From Lysobacter lycopersici (GTDB lineage: Bacteria; Pseudomonadota; Gammaproteobacteria; Xanthomonadales; Xanthomonadaceae): DNA of 64,000 nt. A model generated the notes under the pieces. That model made no database searches. It saw only the letters and a list, made by a program, of their open reading frames with translations, and had not been told where the DNA came from. Every line of letters starts with the position of its first letter. Position 1 is the stretch's first letter. The position numbers were made by a program, and so were the translations under genes. This document shows positions 33,683 to 44,383 of this stretch, one piece after another. Location: assembly GCF_007556775.1 (NCBI RefSeq), contig NZ_CP041742.1:2370001-2434000 (forward strand). The letters are read 5' to 3'.

Positions 33683-35791
33683 TCAATGGTAGCGCGACAA
33701 CTGACGCTTCGCGTCACTTTCGGGCGGGTCAGGTTTGGCCGGAGCCGATGTCGCGGGTGGCTCCGGTGATGTGGAAGCATCCGCCGGATCGAGGCCCGCC
33801 TCGCGCAATGCGGTTCCCAGTGCAGGCGCCAGTGCCGCCGCGAACGTCGCGGTGATGTGCTGCTTGTCGCGATAGGCGATGGTTCCATCGCGCAGCACGT
33901 CGCAACGGCCACCCGGGCAGACGTCGTCGTCCATGTCGATCGTCTTCACCGCGGGATGCTTCGCCGCACCGCGGGCGATGGCCTGACGGATCATGTCCAG
34001 CTTGGCATTGCCGGCCGGCGCGTTGCACGGCGCGGGCGTCGGCAGCCAGCGCGCGCGCCATTGCCGCCGCGCGAGGCAGGCAGGCCCGTCGAACGGCAAC
34101 AGCGGCGTCGGCTGGAAGATGCCGATATGGCGGCTGGCGCCATCCAGCGCATCGAGCATGTCGCGGGTGCCTTCCATCCATTCCTTCGACGTGAACTCGT
34201 AGGCGGAGGAAGAGCCGAGCAGCACGATGTCCGGCTTGAGTTCGTGCAGCAGCGCGATCGCGTCGTGCCGCCAGCGGTCGCATTCGACGTAGACCCGGCC
34301 GATCCGCGCGTAGAAGAAGCTCCGCTCGATCATCGGGCAGGAGGATTTCGTCAGCACCAGCACCTTCCAGCCCGGCCGCTGGAAATGCGTGGCGACCGCG
34401 GGAAACCACTGGCCCGCGACGCTGTCGCCGAACAGCACCGCCGTGTGCGGCGCGTTCTCCGGCCCGAAGAAACACGAGCGTACGCGCGCGGTCTGGTACC
34501 ACTCGTCGCAGCCGTAGGCGTAGATCTCCGAAAGATCGCTCCGGGCCTGCAGCACGCGCGCCTGTTCCCCGTGCCTGGCCCATGCCTGCGCCGATCGGTT
34601 CCAGGTGAACGCGCCGATCGCGGTGCATGCCATCAACGCCAGCCCGACCACGATCACCATCCACGGGCGCGCGCGCAGGTAACGGGCATGGCGCAGCGGC
34701 GATTCGATCAACGCCGACGAGGCGAACGCGAGCAACAGCGAAATCGCGACGAGGCCGGCGACCTGCCACGGATTGTCGCCATCCACCAGGGTGAGCCCGA
34801 GCAGCAGGATCGGCCAATGCCACAGGTACCAGGCGTACGAAACACGCCCGATCGCCTGCAACGGCGGCAATGCGAGCACGCGGGCGACTTGTCGCGGACC
34901 CTCCGCGCCCGCGAGCACCGCGGCGGTTCCCAGCGAAGGCAGCAGTGCCCACAGGCCCGGGTACGGCGTGTGCGCATCCAGCAGCAGGGCCGAGGCCAGG
35001 ATCGCCGCCAGGCCCAACCATCCGCCTGCCGACCGGATTCGCGCGAGTCGTGCCGGCATCGGTTCGGCGATGCGCGCCATCGACAGGAACACCAGCCCGC
35101 CCAGCGCGAATTGCCAGGCCCGCGAGAACACCATGTAGAAACCGAGTTGCGGCGAGGTGTAGGTCAGGGATGCCGACAGCAGCACGCACAGGACCACGGT
35201 CGCGCCCAAGCCCCGGCGCAGGCGCGCGTCGTCGAAATGCTTGCCCTGCCAATGCCATGCGCCCAGCAGGAACAACATCAACACCGGCCACAACAGGTAG
35301 AACTGTTCCTCCACGCCGAGCGACCAGGTGTGCAGGAACAGGTTGGTTTCGGCCGAAGGCCCGAAGTAATCCAGCTTCGACAGCGCGAAGTAGATGTTGC
35401 TTGTCCACGTGGCCGCGGCGGCGGCGGCATCGGTCTGGGCAAGTTGCTCGAAGGGCGCCAGCAGGAAAATCGCGGCGACGATCGTGCAGGCGATCGTGAG
35501 CAGCAGCGCGGGCAGCAGGCGCTGCAGGCGCCTGGCGTAGAAAGTGGCGAGCCCGAGCCGGCCGCTCGACTGGATCTCCTTGTACAGCAGCCCGCTGATC
35601 AGGTAGCCGGACAGCACGAAGAAGACGTCCACGCCCACGAAGCCGCCGGCGAGCCACGGAACGCCTGCGTGCGCGGCCACCACCAGCGCGATGGCCACGG
35701 CCCGCAATCCTTCCACGTCCGGGCGGAAGGCAAGCCGCTCCTGCGCATGCCCGCGCCGCGCCGATCGCGGGCGCAACCAATCGAATCGCAC
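33683..35791 (-). CDS. OafA/YrhL-type acyltransferase with C-terminal SGNH domain
   Basis: This 702-aa membrane enzyme has an AT3 acyltransferase domain of about ten helices (RPDVEGLRAVAIALVVAAH at the start; VDVFFVLSGYLISG; LGVEEQFYLLWP) and a periplasmic SGNH domain with VLFGDSVAGQW and YRDKQHIT. Such proteins O-acetylate surface polysaccharides. The start codon is GTG at 35791. Located between the pilins and pilR, it could acetylate the glycan made by the 19-32 kb block, or O-antigen (inference). It is separated from the pilin promoter by about 55 nt. Confidence 0.9.
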   Translation of the reverse strand: MRFDWLRPRSARRGHAQERLAFRPDVEGLRAVAIALVVAAHAGVPWLAGGFVGVDVFFVLSGYLISGLLYKEIQSSGRLGLATFYARRLQRLLPALLLTIACTIVAAIFLLAPFEQLAQTDAAAAAATWTSNIYFALSKLDYFGPSAETNLFLHTWSLGVEEQFYLLWPVLMLFLLGAWHWQGKHFDDARLRRGLGATVVLCVLLSASLTYTSPQLGFYMVFSRAWQFALGGLVFLSMARIAEPMPARLARIRSAGGWLGLAAILASALLLDAHTPYPGLWALLPSLGTAAVLAGAEGPRQVARVLALPPLQAIGRVSYAWYLWHWPILLLGLTLVDGDNPWQVAGLVAISLLLAFASSALIESPLRHARYLRARPWMVIVVGLALMACTAIGAFTWNRSAQAWARHGEQARVLQARSDLSEIYAYGCDEWYQTARVRSCFFGPENAPHTAVLFGDSVAGQWFPAVATHFQRPGWKVLVLTKSSCPMIERSFFYARIGRVYVECDRWRHDAIALLHELKPDIVLLGSSSAYEFTSKEWMEGTRDMLDALDGASRHIGIFQPTPLLPFDGPACLARRQWRARWLPTPAPCNAPAGNAKLDMIRQAIARGAAKHPAVKTIDMDDDVCPGGRCDVLRDGTIAYRDKQHITATFAAALAPALGTALREAGLDPADASTSPEPPATSAPAKPDPPESDAKRQLSRYH

Positions 35792-35852
35792 GATGTGTCC
35801 CCCGGTCCGGCAATGGCGCGCGGGCGGTATTTCCCTCAGCCGACCGCGCTTC

Positions 35853-35905
35853 GCGGCATCAGTCTATGCCCAGCTTCTTCAGCTTGCAGCGCAGCGCGCG
35901 GAAGG
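35853..35905 (-). pseudogene. Duplicated 3' end of pilR (remnant)
   Basis: These 53 bp match the last part of pilR (36671-36723) at 50 of 53 positions. Read in the same frame they encode the PilR end [14 protein letters not shown] plus a stop, with one replacement (Tyr to Cys) and the other changes silent. No regulator gene is attached. It is either a relic of a former second pilR-like gene or a recombination scar. The two copies are direct repeats flanking the nucleotidyltransferase module. Confidence 0.8.
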
Positions 35906-35958
35906 CTCGGTTCGTCGTGCATCTGCATCCCCCGGTGTGCGGTATCGCAATGACGCCG

Positions 35959-36441
35959 TCAGGTCCCTTGCAGTTTTTCGCGGATGGCGCGCAGTTCCTT
36001 CGCCACGATCAGGTCCTTGTCGCGCCCCAGCGCCTCCTTGGCGGCGATGAGGTCGTCTAGGCCGATCGCGCGAAGGCGGCGGCCGAACAATTCGATTTCG
36101 ACCGCATCGCGGGCCACGCGCGCGTAGTCGCCCACGCCGGTGATATTGCCGAGCAGGTCGAGCGCGCCCCAATCGGTGCCCAGGTACAGGTTGTCCAGCG
36201 CGGCGCCCGGCGCGGGCTCGTCGAGGAACGACCGGCGCGGCATCGAAAGGCGATGTTGCGGATGCAGGTCGCGGAATGCCTCGCGCAGTTTCCCGATGTT
36301 GCCCGGGGTCAGCACCGCGCAAACATCCACGTCGCGGGTCAACAAAGTGGAGCCGTGCAGCATCGCGGCGTAGCCGCCGACCAGCACGAACTCGATGCCG
36401 GTCTCATCCAGCCGTTGCAGCAGGCGTTGCAGGTCGCTCAT
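35959..36441 (-). CDS. Small nucleotidyltransferase-fold protein (DUF6036-like)
   Basis: This 160-aa protein has the minimal nucleotidyltransferase signature FVLVGGYAAMLHGSTLLTRD and DVDV, the GG...S and metal-binding DxD expected of AbiEii/MNT-like enzymes. Residue positions are about 18-43. The start is ATG 36441, overlapping a small upstream ORF by 38 nt. Similar pairs are toxin-antitoxin-like or DNA-repair-associated, but no experimental role is implied by the sequence. The module lies between two copies of the pilR 3' end, suggesting that it arrived as a mobile or recombined piece. Confidence 0.7.
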   Translation of the reverse strand: MSDLQRLLQRLDETGIEFVLVGGYAAMLHGSTLLTRDVDVCAVLTPGNIGKLREAFRDLHPQHRLSMPRRSFLDEPAPGAALDNLYLGTDWGALDLLGNITGVGDYARVARDAVEIELFGRRLRAIGLDDLIAAKEALGRDKDLIVAKELRAIREKLQGT

Positions 36442-36613
36442 GCAGGGCGTGTCCGGCGCGTTCCAGGGCCAGCGCCAGGTCCAGCGCATCCTGATGCTGC
36501 AGGGCGCGCCGCTCGTGGCTCAGGCGCAGGTTGTCTTCCAGCAGGCCGATGTCGATGCCGGCACGCAGGGCATCTTCGATGGCGCCGACCGGGGGGGCGG
36601 TGTCGCGGGGCAT
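36404..36613 (-). CDS. Small protein upstream of nucleotidyltransferase, candidate partner
   Basis: This 69-aa ORF (MPRDTAPPVGAIEDALRAG...) overlaps the nucleotidyltransferase start by 38 nt in another frame. It is helical and charged, with a pattern (LRLSHERRALQHQDALDLALALERAG) I associate with small partners encoded before such transferases. It could be the antitoxin-like subunit. No DNA-binding motif is evident. Coding status rests on the overlap and composition only. Confidence 0.5.
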   Translation of the reverse strand: MPRDTAPPVGAIEDALRAGIDIGLLEDNLRLSHERRALQHQDALDLALALERAGHALHERPATPAATAG

Positions 36614-36676
36614 AGCCGGATGCTACTCCATCCCGGCATGGTCATCGTTCGGCTTCGCGCCGCGACGGCGGCGGCA

Positions 36677-38098
36677 TCAATCGATGCCCAGCTTCTTCAG
36701 CTTGTAGCGCAGCGCGCGGAAGGTGATGCCCAGCGCGGCCGCGGTGCGGGTCTTGTTGTAGCGGTTTTCCTGCAGCGCCTGCTGGATCGCGTCGCGTTCC
36801 ATCTGCTCGATGAATTCCGGCAGGCGGCTGCTGGCGGTATCGAACGGATTGAGCTGGCGCGGATCGGTGGTCGGCGCGGGAATGGTGGTCGCGGGCGGTG
36901 TGACCGCGCGCGGCGCCGAGGCCGCGGCCGCGGCATTGGGCAGGTGCAGGTCGGCGACGGAGATGCGGTCGCCATCGGCCATGGCCATGGCCCGTTCCAG
37001 CACATTCTCCAGTTCGCGCACGTTGCCGGGGAACGGATAGGCGTGCAGCGCGGCCAGCGCGTCCGCTTCCAGTTGCGGCGGCGTGCGTCCCTGCGCCCCG
37101 GCCAGCCGCGCGAGGATGTCGCCGGCGAGCTGGTCGAGGTCGCCGCCGCGCTCGCGCAACGGGGGCACCGGCAATTCGATCACGTTGATGCGGTAGTACA
37201 GGTCGTGGCGGAAGCGTCCGTCGGCGACCAGCGCGGCGAGGTCCTTGTGGGTGGCCGACAGCAGGCGCGCGTCCACCGGCACTTCGGCCTGGGCGCCGAC
37301 CGGGCGTACCGATTTCTCCTGGATCGCGCGCAGCAGCTTGACCTGCATCGGCAGCGGCAGTTCGGCGATTTCGTCGAGGAACAGGGTTCCGCCCTCGGCG
37401 GCCTGGAACAGGCCGGTCTTGTCGGCATGCGCGCCGGTGAAGCTGCCCTTCTTGTGGCCGAAGAATTCGCTTTCCATCAGCTCGGCCGGGATCGCGCCGC
37501 AGTTGACCGGCACGAACGGCCCGGCGGCGCGCCCGCTCTCGGCATGGATGGTGCGCGCGACCAGTTCCTTGCCGGTGCCGGATTCGCCGGTGATGTGCAC
37601 CGGCGCCTGGCTGCGCGCGACCTTGGCGATGGTCCGGCGCAAGGCCTGCATCGGCTCGGAATCGCCGCCGAGGCTATCCAGCCCGTAGCGGCCGCGGGCG
37701 CGGGCGTCGTCGCTGCGGCGCAGTTCGCCCAGTTCCAGCGCCTGCCGCACCAGCCCGCGCAGCACGTTGAGGTCCACCGGCTTGCTGACGAAATCGAAGG
37801 CGCCGGCCTTGAGCGCCTCGACCGCCGCTTCCTGGTTGCCGTGCGCGGTGATCATCGCCACCGGGGTTTCGGGATGGTGCGCGGCCAGTTCCTGGATCAG
37901 CTCCATGCCCGATCCGTCGGGCAGGCGCATGTCGGTCAGGCACAGGTCGAAATGGTCCCTGGCCAGCATCGCGCGCGCGGCGGCGACGGTTGCGGCGGTC
38001 TCGGTGCGCAGGCCCATGCGGCCAAGGGTCAGGACGAGGAGTTCACGGATATCCCGTTCGTCGTCGACGATCAGGGCGGAGCGGGGGTTCTCGGCCAT
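36677..38098 (-). CDS. pilR: Sigma-54 response regulator PilR
   Basis: This 473-aa NtrC-family activator has a receiver domain (phosphoacceptor Asp in [14 protein letters not shown], about residue 55), an AAA+ domain (Walker A GESGTGKE, sigma-54 contact loop GSFTGA, Walker [14 protein letters not shown]) and a Fis-type helix-turn-helix at the end ([18 protein letters not shown]). It turns on pilin transcription from the sigma-54 promoters found here. The contact loop reads GSFTGA, a tolerated variant of GAFTGA. The start is ATG 38098. pilS lies 46 nt upstream on the same strand. Confidence 0.96.
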   Translation of the reverse strand: MAENPRSALIVDDERDIRELLVLTLGRMGLRTETAATVAAARAMLARDHFDLCLTDMRLPDGSGMELIQELAAHHPETPVAMITAHGNQEAAVEALKAGAFDFVSKPVDLNVLRGLVRQALELGELRRSDDARARGRYGLDSLGGDSEPMQALRRTIAKVARSQAPVHITGESGTGKELVARTIHAESGRAAGPFVPVNCGAIPAELMESEFFGHKKGSFTGAHADKTGLFQAAEGGTLFLDEIAELPLPMQVKLLRAIQEKSVRPVGAQAEVPVDARLLSATHKDLAALVADGRFRHDLYYRINVIELPVPPLRERGGDLDQLAGDILARLAGAQGRTPPQLEADALAALHAYPFPGNVRELENVLERAMAMADGDRISVADLHLPNAAAAASAPRAVTPPATTIPAPTTDPRQLNPFDTASSRLPEFIEQMERDAIQQALQENRYNKTRTAAALGITFRALRYKLKKLGID

Positions 38099-38144
38099 GC
38101 GGGAACGATAAACCAATCTTCCGCTTGGACGCCATTGCCCGCGG

Positions 38145-39764
38145 TCAATGCCGCAGCAGGGCGTTCATCGCGGGAAAGGTGATGCGGAAGCAACTGCCGG
38201 TGCCGGCGCCGCGCGCGATGTAGTCCAGGCGGGCGTCGTTGGCGTGGCAAAGCTCGCGGGCGATGTACAGGCCCAGGCCGGTACCGTGTTCGGAGGTGGT
38301 GTAGAACGGCCGGAACAGCTGCGCGGCCACGCCCTCGGGAATGCCGGGGCCGCGGTCGATGACGTCGATCACCGGGTTGGCGCCCTCGCGGTGCGGGTGC
38401 ACGGTCACCAGCGCCGCTTGCCCGGGCTGGCGGCCATGGTTCAGGGCGTTCTGCACCAGCACGGTCATGACCTGGTAGAGATGGCGCGAATCGAACATGC
38501 CGGGCAGGGACAGGTCCGCCCCGGCCGCCGAGACGTTGCCGGTTCCTTCCGGCATGGTGTCGCGGAAGTCGGTGACGAAGCGCCGGCAGAAGGCGTTGAG
38601 GTCGAGTTGCTCGGGTGTCGCGCGTTCGCGCCGGGCGAGGCCGAGCACGCTTTCGACGATGTCGTTGGTGCGCTGGCATTGCTGGTGGACGATCTGCAGC
38701 AGGCGCCGGTCGCCGTCGGCGATCTTGGGCGATTCCTCGAGCAGTTGCGCCGCGTAGTTGATCGCCGCGAGCGGGTTGCGGATCTCGTGCGCCAGGCTCG
38801 CGGAGAAGCGCCCGAGCGTGGCCAGGGTCAGCGACTCCGCGCGCCGCGACACCTGCGATGCGTCGTCGAGGAACACCAGCGCGATGTCGCTGTTGCCGAG
38901 CAGGCCGGCGAAGCGCGGCAATACCTCGACCTGGTCGGTGCCCAGCCGCAGGGGAACGTCCGGGGCCTTGCCGTCCCCGCGCCACTGGCGCAGCCGGCGC
39001 GCGACCTCGGGCGCGAGCAGGTCGATGCTGCGCCCGCCGACATCGCCCAGCAGCGCGGCGGCGGCTTCGTTCGCCAGTTGCACGTGGCCTTCGCCATCGA
39101 CCAGCAGCACGCCGGCGTGCATGCGGCGGATGATGAGCTCGTTCACCGCGGCGAGGTCGGCGAGTTCGGCGCCGCGGCGTTCGGCCAGCGCGTGGCTGTC
39201 GCGCATCTGCCGGCCGAGCAGGTAGGTGAGCATGGCGATGGACAGGAAGCTCACCGAGAACATCAGCACTTCGGCGAACGGGCGCGGTTGCGCGGCATCG
39301 CCCAGCTGGGTCCAGACGTATTCCGCGGTCAGCGCGCCACCCGCGAGCAGCGCGCCGCCGAGCCCGAAGCGCAACGGCAACAGCAGCGCCGCCGAGCCGA
39401 CGTTGAACAGCAGCATGAGGGCGATGCCCGCCGCCGCCTCGGGCAGGGCATGGGTGGCGAGCGTGGCGGCGACGATGTCGATGCCGGTGCCGAGCAACAC
39501 CTGCCAGCGCAGGCCCTGGCCGCGTCGCGCCCACTGGAACAGCAGCAGCGCCGCGAACAGGTACAGGAACGACACGCCGCGCGCGAGGGCGGGGAGGCGC
39601 GGTTCGCCGGCCAGGAACCCGAACGGGCTGAACAGCACCAGCGCCAGCAACGCCGCCTCGAAGACGCGGTAGAGGCTGAAGAAATACAGCTCGCGCCGCA
39701 GCGCGTCGGTGATCGGCAGCGGTTCGCGGCTGCGCATGGACACGCGGGGGCGCTCCGGGGGCAT
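38145..39764 (-). CDS. pilS: Sensor histidine kinase PilS
   Basis: This 539-aa kinase has six membrane helices (about residues 25-195), a PAS-like linker, a HisKA domain ([19 protein letters not shown] with the phosphorylated His) and an ATPase domain ([23 protein letters not shown]). It senses pilin levels in the membrane in related bacteria and controls PilR. ATG 39764 is used; ATG 39737 is an alternative. It forms an operon with pilR and diverges from sucC. Confidence 0.95.
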   Translation of the reverse strand: MPPERPRVSMRSREPLPITDALRRELYFFSLYRVFEAALLALVLFSPFGFLAGEPRLPALARGVSFLYLFAALLLFQWARRGQGLRWQVLLGTGIDIVAATLATHALPEAAAGIALMLLFNVGSAALLLPLRFGLGGALLAGGALTAEYVWTQLGDAAQPRPFAEVLMFSVSFLSIAMLTYLLGRQMRDSHALAERRGAELADLAAVNELIIRRMHAGVLLVDGEGHVQLANEAAAALLGDVGGRSIDLLAPEVARRLRQWRGDGKAPDVPLRLGTDQVEVLPRFAGLLGNSDIALVFLDDASQVSRRAESLTLATLGRFSASLAHEIRNPLAAINYAAQLLEESPKIADGDRRLLQIVHQQCQRTNDIVESVLGLARRERATPEQLDLNAFCRRFVTDFRDTMPEGTGNVSAAGADLSLPGMFDSRHLYQVMTVLVQNALNHGRQPGQAALVTVHPHREGANPVIDVIDRGPGIPEGVAAQLFRPFYTTSEHGTGLGLYIARELCHANDARLDYIARGAGTGSCFRITFPAMNALLRH

Positions 39765-39795
39765 CGCCCGAGTATAGGCACGCCACGGGTCGGTT

Positions 39796-39824
39796 TTGCC
39801 CGCGCCCTGCGCATCGGCGACAAT
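39796..39824 (+). promoter_or_regulatory. Candidate sigma-70 promoter of sucCD
   Basis: TTGCCC and GACAAT are separated by exactly 17 nt, 78 nt before the sucC start in the 137-bp pilS-sucC divergent gap. Both boxes match the consensus only partly, so this is a candidate only. Confidence 0.35.
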
Positions 39825-39901
39825 GACGGGCTCCCGTCCATGCCCGCCGCGACCTTCGCGGGCCGCGCGGCGGGTGCCGGTTTCCTCCCCAAGGGTGACA
39901 G

Positions 39902-41068
<1,167 letters not shown>

Positions 41069-41082
41069 GGAACGACGACACC

Positions 41083-41958
<876 letters not shown>

Positions 41959-41982
41959 GTCGCATCGATTCGCTCTCCACGA

Positions 41983-42012
41983 AAGGCCGCCTCCGGGCGG
42001 CCTTTTGCTTTT
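41983..42012 (+). terminator. Rho-independent terminator of sucCD
   Basis: A 9-bp stem (41983-41991 with 41996-42004) with loop TCCG is followed by TTTTGCTTTTTG, 24 nt after the sucD stop. Confidence 0.92.
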
Positions 42013-42034
42013 TGCGAAAGGTCGAAAGCCGGCC

Positions 42035-42232
42035 CCTCATCCGCCCCTTCGGGGCACCTTCTCCCGCAGGCGGGAGAAGGGTTGTGTCTCGAACTCATCC
42101 CAAGCGGGAGAAGGGTTGTGTCTCGAACCCCTCCCATGCGGGAGTAAGGGATGCGAGGTGAGCATTGAATCTTTAACCCCTCTCCCGCTTGCGGGAGAGG
42201 GAGAGGCGCGAAGCGCCGAGGGTGAGGGGCGG
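42035..42232. repeat. Repeat cluster in the sucD-DUF559 gap (palindromes and 34-bp tandem units)
   Basis: The 347-bp gap 41959-42305 contains no gene. After the terminator it holds the CCTTCTCCC palindrome element seen after ftsZ, in the opposite orientation. Next come two full 34-bp tandem units (42070-42103 and 42104-42137, each with gcgggagaagggttgtgtct) and a partial third at 42138. A final palindrome lies near 42178-42202 (cctctcccgcttgcgggagagg), followed by ggcgcgaagcgcc. The sequence up to the DUF559 start is unremarkable. Confidence 0.85.
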
Positions 42233-42305
42233 CTTTTTCCTACAGACACCGTAATCGTTCCGGGCGAGCTTTCCGTCCACGAGCCACCGAAACGGACAGA
42301 AATGC

Positions 42306-42689
42306 ATGCGCGAAGGACGGAAAACCGGATTCGCCCGCCATCTGCGGCGAACCATGACCGACGCCGAACGATCCGTTTGGCACCATCTGCGCAACCGCGC
42401 CTTCATGGGCTGCAAGTTCCGCCGCCAGCACGCTGTCGGCGCGTATATCGTCGATTTCGTTTGCCTGGAACACCGGCTTGTCGTCGAGTTGGATGGCGGT
42501 CGGCATGCCGGCGATGCCCGCGACGAGAACCGCGACAAGGCCCTGCATGGCATGGGTTTCCGTGTCCTGCGTTTCTGGGACAATGCCGCACTGGCGGAGC
42601 AACAGACCGTGCTTGCCGCGATCTTGGAAGCATTGGACTGCTCCTTCCCTGCAGCCGCGAAAGTGGAAAAGTCTCGACCACCGACATGA
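42306..42689 (+). CDS. DUF559 protein, endonuclease-fold
   Basis: This 127-aa protein has the DUF559 core RRTMTDAERSVWHHLRNR, FRRQHAVGAYIVDFVCLE and LVVELDGGRH, followed by RDKALHGMGFRVLRFWD. The D...E.D pattern is that of the very-short-patch-repair/PD-(D/E)XK-like nuclease fold. The biological role is unknown for this family. The gene ends in a 4-nt overlap with nadE (ATGA), though the functional link is unclear. Confidence 0.85.
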   Translation: MREGRKTGFARHLRRTMTDAERSVWHHLRNRAFMGCKFRRQHAVGAYIVDFVCLEHRLVVELDGGRHAGDARDENRDKALHGMGFRVLRFWDNAALAEQQTVLAAILEALDCSFPAAAKVEKSRPPT

Positions 42690-44338
42690 CCCAAACCCTC
42701 CGCATCGCGATGGCGCAGTTCGATTTCCCGGTCGGCGACGTGGCCGGCAACGCGGATCGCATCGCGCGGATGATCGTCGAGGCGCGCGACGCGCGCGGAG
42801 CGGACATCGTGCTGTTCCCCGAACTCGCGCTCAGCGGCTATCCGCCGGAGGACCTGCTGTACCGGCCTTCGTTCCTGCGCGATTGCGAAACCGCTTTGAA
42901 TGGCATCGCGGCGAGCGTGCAGGGCATCGTCGCCGTGGTCGGCTGGCCGCAGGCCGATGGCGCGGTGGTGTTCAACGCCGCGTCGGTATTGCGCGACGGG
43001 CGCATCGAACAAACCTATCGCAAGCGCGAATTGCCGAATTACGCGGTGTTCGACGAACGCCGCTACTTCGACGTCGACCCGGACCGCGAGGATTGCGTGT
43101 TCGAGGTCCAAGGCGTTCCGGTCGGCCTCGTCATTTGCGAGGACCTGTGGTTCGCCGAGCCGATTTCGTCCACGGTCGCGGCCGGCGCGCAACTGGTGCT
43201 GGTGCCGAACGCCTCGCCGTTCGAGCGCGACAAGCACGCGCAGCGCGATGCGTTGCTGGCGCAACGCGTGTCCGACACGTCCGTCAACGGCATGGGCGCG
43301 GCGATCGCGTATCTGAATGTCGTCGGCGGGCAGGATTCGCTGGTGTTCGACGGCGCCTCGGTGCTGGCCGACGGCGACGGCACCATCCATCCCGCCGCAC
43401 GCGCGTTCGAGGACCACTGGCTGGTCGCCGATTACGACGCGGCTTCGCGGCGCTTCACGCCGGTGTCGTGGCCGGTCGAGGACGAGGAATCGCGCGACGC
43501 GCTGGCCTGGCGCGCGGTGGTGCGCGGCACCCGCGACTACTGCCGCAAGAACGGCTTCGACAAGGCCTGGCTCGGATTGAGCGGCGGCATCGATTCCGCG
43601 CTGGTGCTCGCCATCGCGGTCGATGCATTGGGCGCGGACAACGTCACCGCGGTGCGCATGCCGTCGCGCTATACCGCCGGCCTGTCCAACGACCTCGCGC
43701 AGGAACAGTGCGACGCGCTCGGGGTAAAGCTGATCGCGCTGCCGATCGAGAAACCGTTCCAGGGCTATCTCGATGCACTCTCCGAAGTCTTCGCCGGCAA
43801 GCCGGTCGACACGACCGAGGAAAACCTGCAGTCGCGCACCCGCGGCGCGCTGCTGATGGCGTTGTCCAACAAGTTCGGCGGGCTGCTGCTCACCACCGGC
43901 AACAAGAGCGAATACGCGGTCGGCTACGCCACGATCTACGGCGACATGTGCGGCGGCTACGCGCCGATCAAGGACCTGTACAAGACCGAGGTGTTCGCGC
44001 TGGCGAAGTGGCGCAACGCGGTCGGCGGCGGCGAGGTGATCCCGGTCGCGGTGATCGAACGCCCGCCGTCGGCCGAATTGCGCGACAACCAGAAGGACCA
44101 GGATTCGCTGCCGCCCTACGACGTGCTCGACGCGATCCTCTCTCGCCACGTGGACCAGGAACAGTCGCGCGCGGAGATCGTCGCCGCCGGTTTCGATGCG
44201 GCGACGGTGGAGAGGGTGTTGAAGCTCGTGCGCATCAGCGAATGGAAGCGGCACCAGGCCGCGCCGGGGCCGAAGGTCAGCCGTCGCGCGTTCGGGCGCG
44301 AGCGGCGCTATCCGATTAGCAACGGTTATCGCGAATGA
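42686..44338 (+). CDS. nadE: Glutamine-dependent NAD+ synthetase
   Basis: This 550-aa enzyme completes NAD synthesis. The N-terminal nitrilase-type glutaminase (residues 1-260) shows Glu in LFPELALSGYPPEDLL, Lys in YRKRELPNYAVFDE and catalytic Cys in GLVICEDLWF. The C-terminal synthetase has the PP-loop LGLSGGIDSALVLAI and TTGNKSE. The start is ATG 42686, overlapping the DUF559 stop. It ends at a bidirectional-looking terminator shared with bamD. Confidence 0.97.
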   Translation: MTQTLRIAMAQFDFPVGDVAGNADRIARMIVEARDARGADIVLFPELALSGYPPEDLLYRPSFLRDCETALNGIAASVQGIVAVVGWPQADGAVVFNAASVLRDGRIEQTYRKRELPNYAVFDERRYFDVDPDREDCVFEVQGVPVGLVICEDLWFAEPISSTVAAGAQLVLVPNASPFERDKHAQRDALLAQRVSDTSVNGMGAAIAYLNVVGGQDSLVFDGASVLADGDGTIHPAARAFEDHWLVADYDAASRRFTPVSWPVEDEESRDALAWRAVVRGTRDYCRKNGFDKAWLGLSGGIDSALVLAIAVDALGADNVTAVRMPSRYTAGLSNDLAQEQCDALGVKLIALPIEKPFQGYLDALSEVFAGKPVDTTEENLQSRTRGALLMALSNKFGGLLLTTGNKSEYAVGYATIYGDMCGGYAPIKDLYKTEVFALAKWRNAVGGGEVIPVAVIERPPSAELRDNQKDQDSLPPYDVLDAILSRHVDQEQSRAEIVAAGFDAATVERVLKLVRISEWKRHQAAPGPKVSRRAFGRERRYPISNGYRE

Positions 44339-44365
44339 AAAAGCCGGGCCTAGGCCCGGCTTTTT
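44338..44365. terminator. Bidirectional terminator between nadE and bamD
   Basis: A perfect palindrome with A-run on one side and T-run on the other (AAAAAGCCGGGCC TA GGCCCGGCTTTTT, 44338-44350 with 44353-44365) starts in the nadE stop codon and lies between the convergent genes. It can serve both strands. Confidence 0.92.
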
Positions 44366-44383
44366 CGTCTCGATGCGCAGCGA

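Noticed and set aside
42070-42150. Possible CRISPR array
   Set aside because: The 34-bp units are directly adjacent with no unique spacers, there are fewer than three full copies, and no cas genes are near. It is a tandem expansion of a palindrome repeat.
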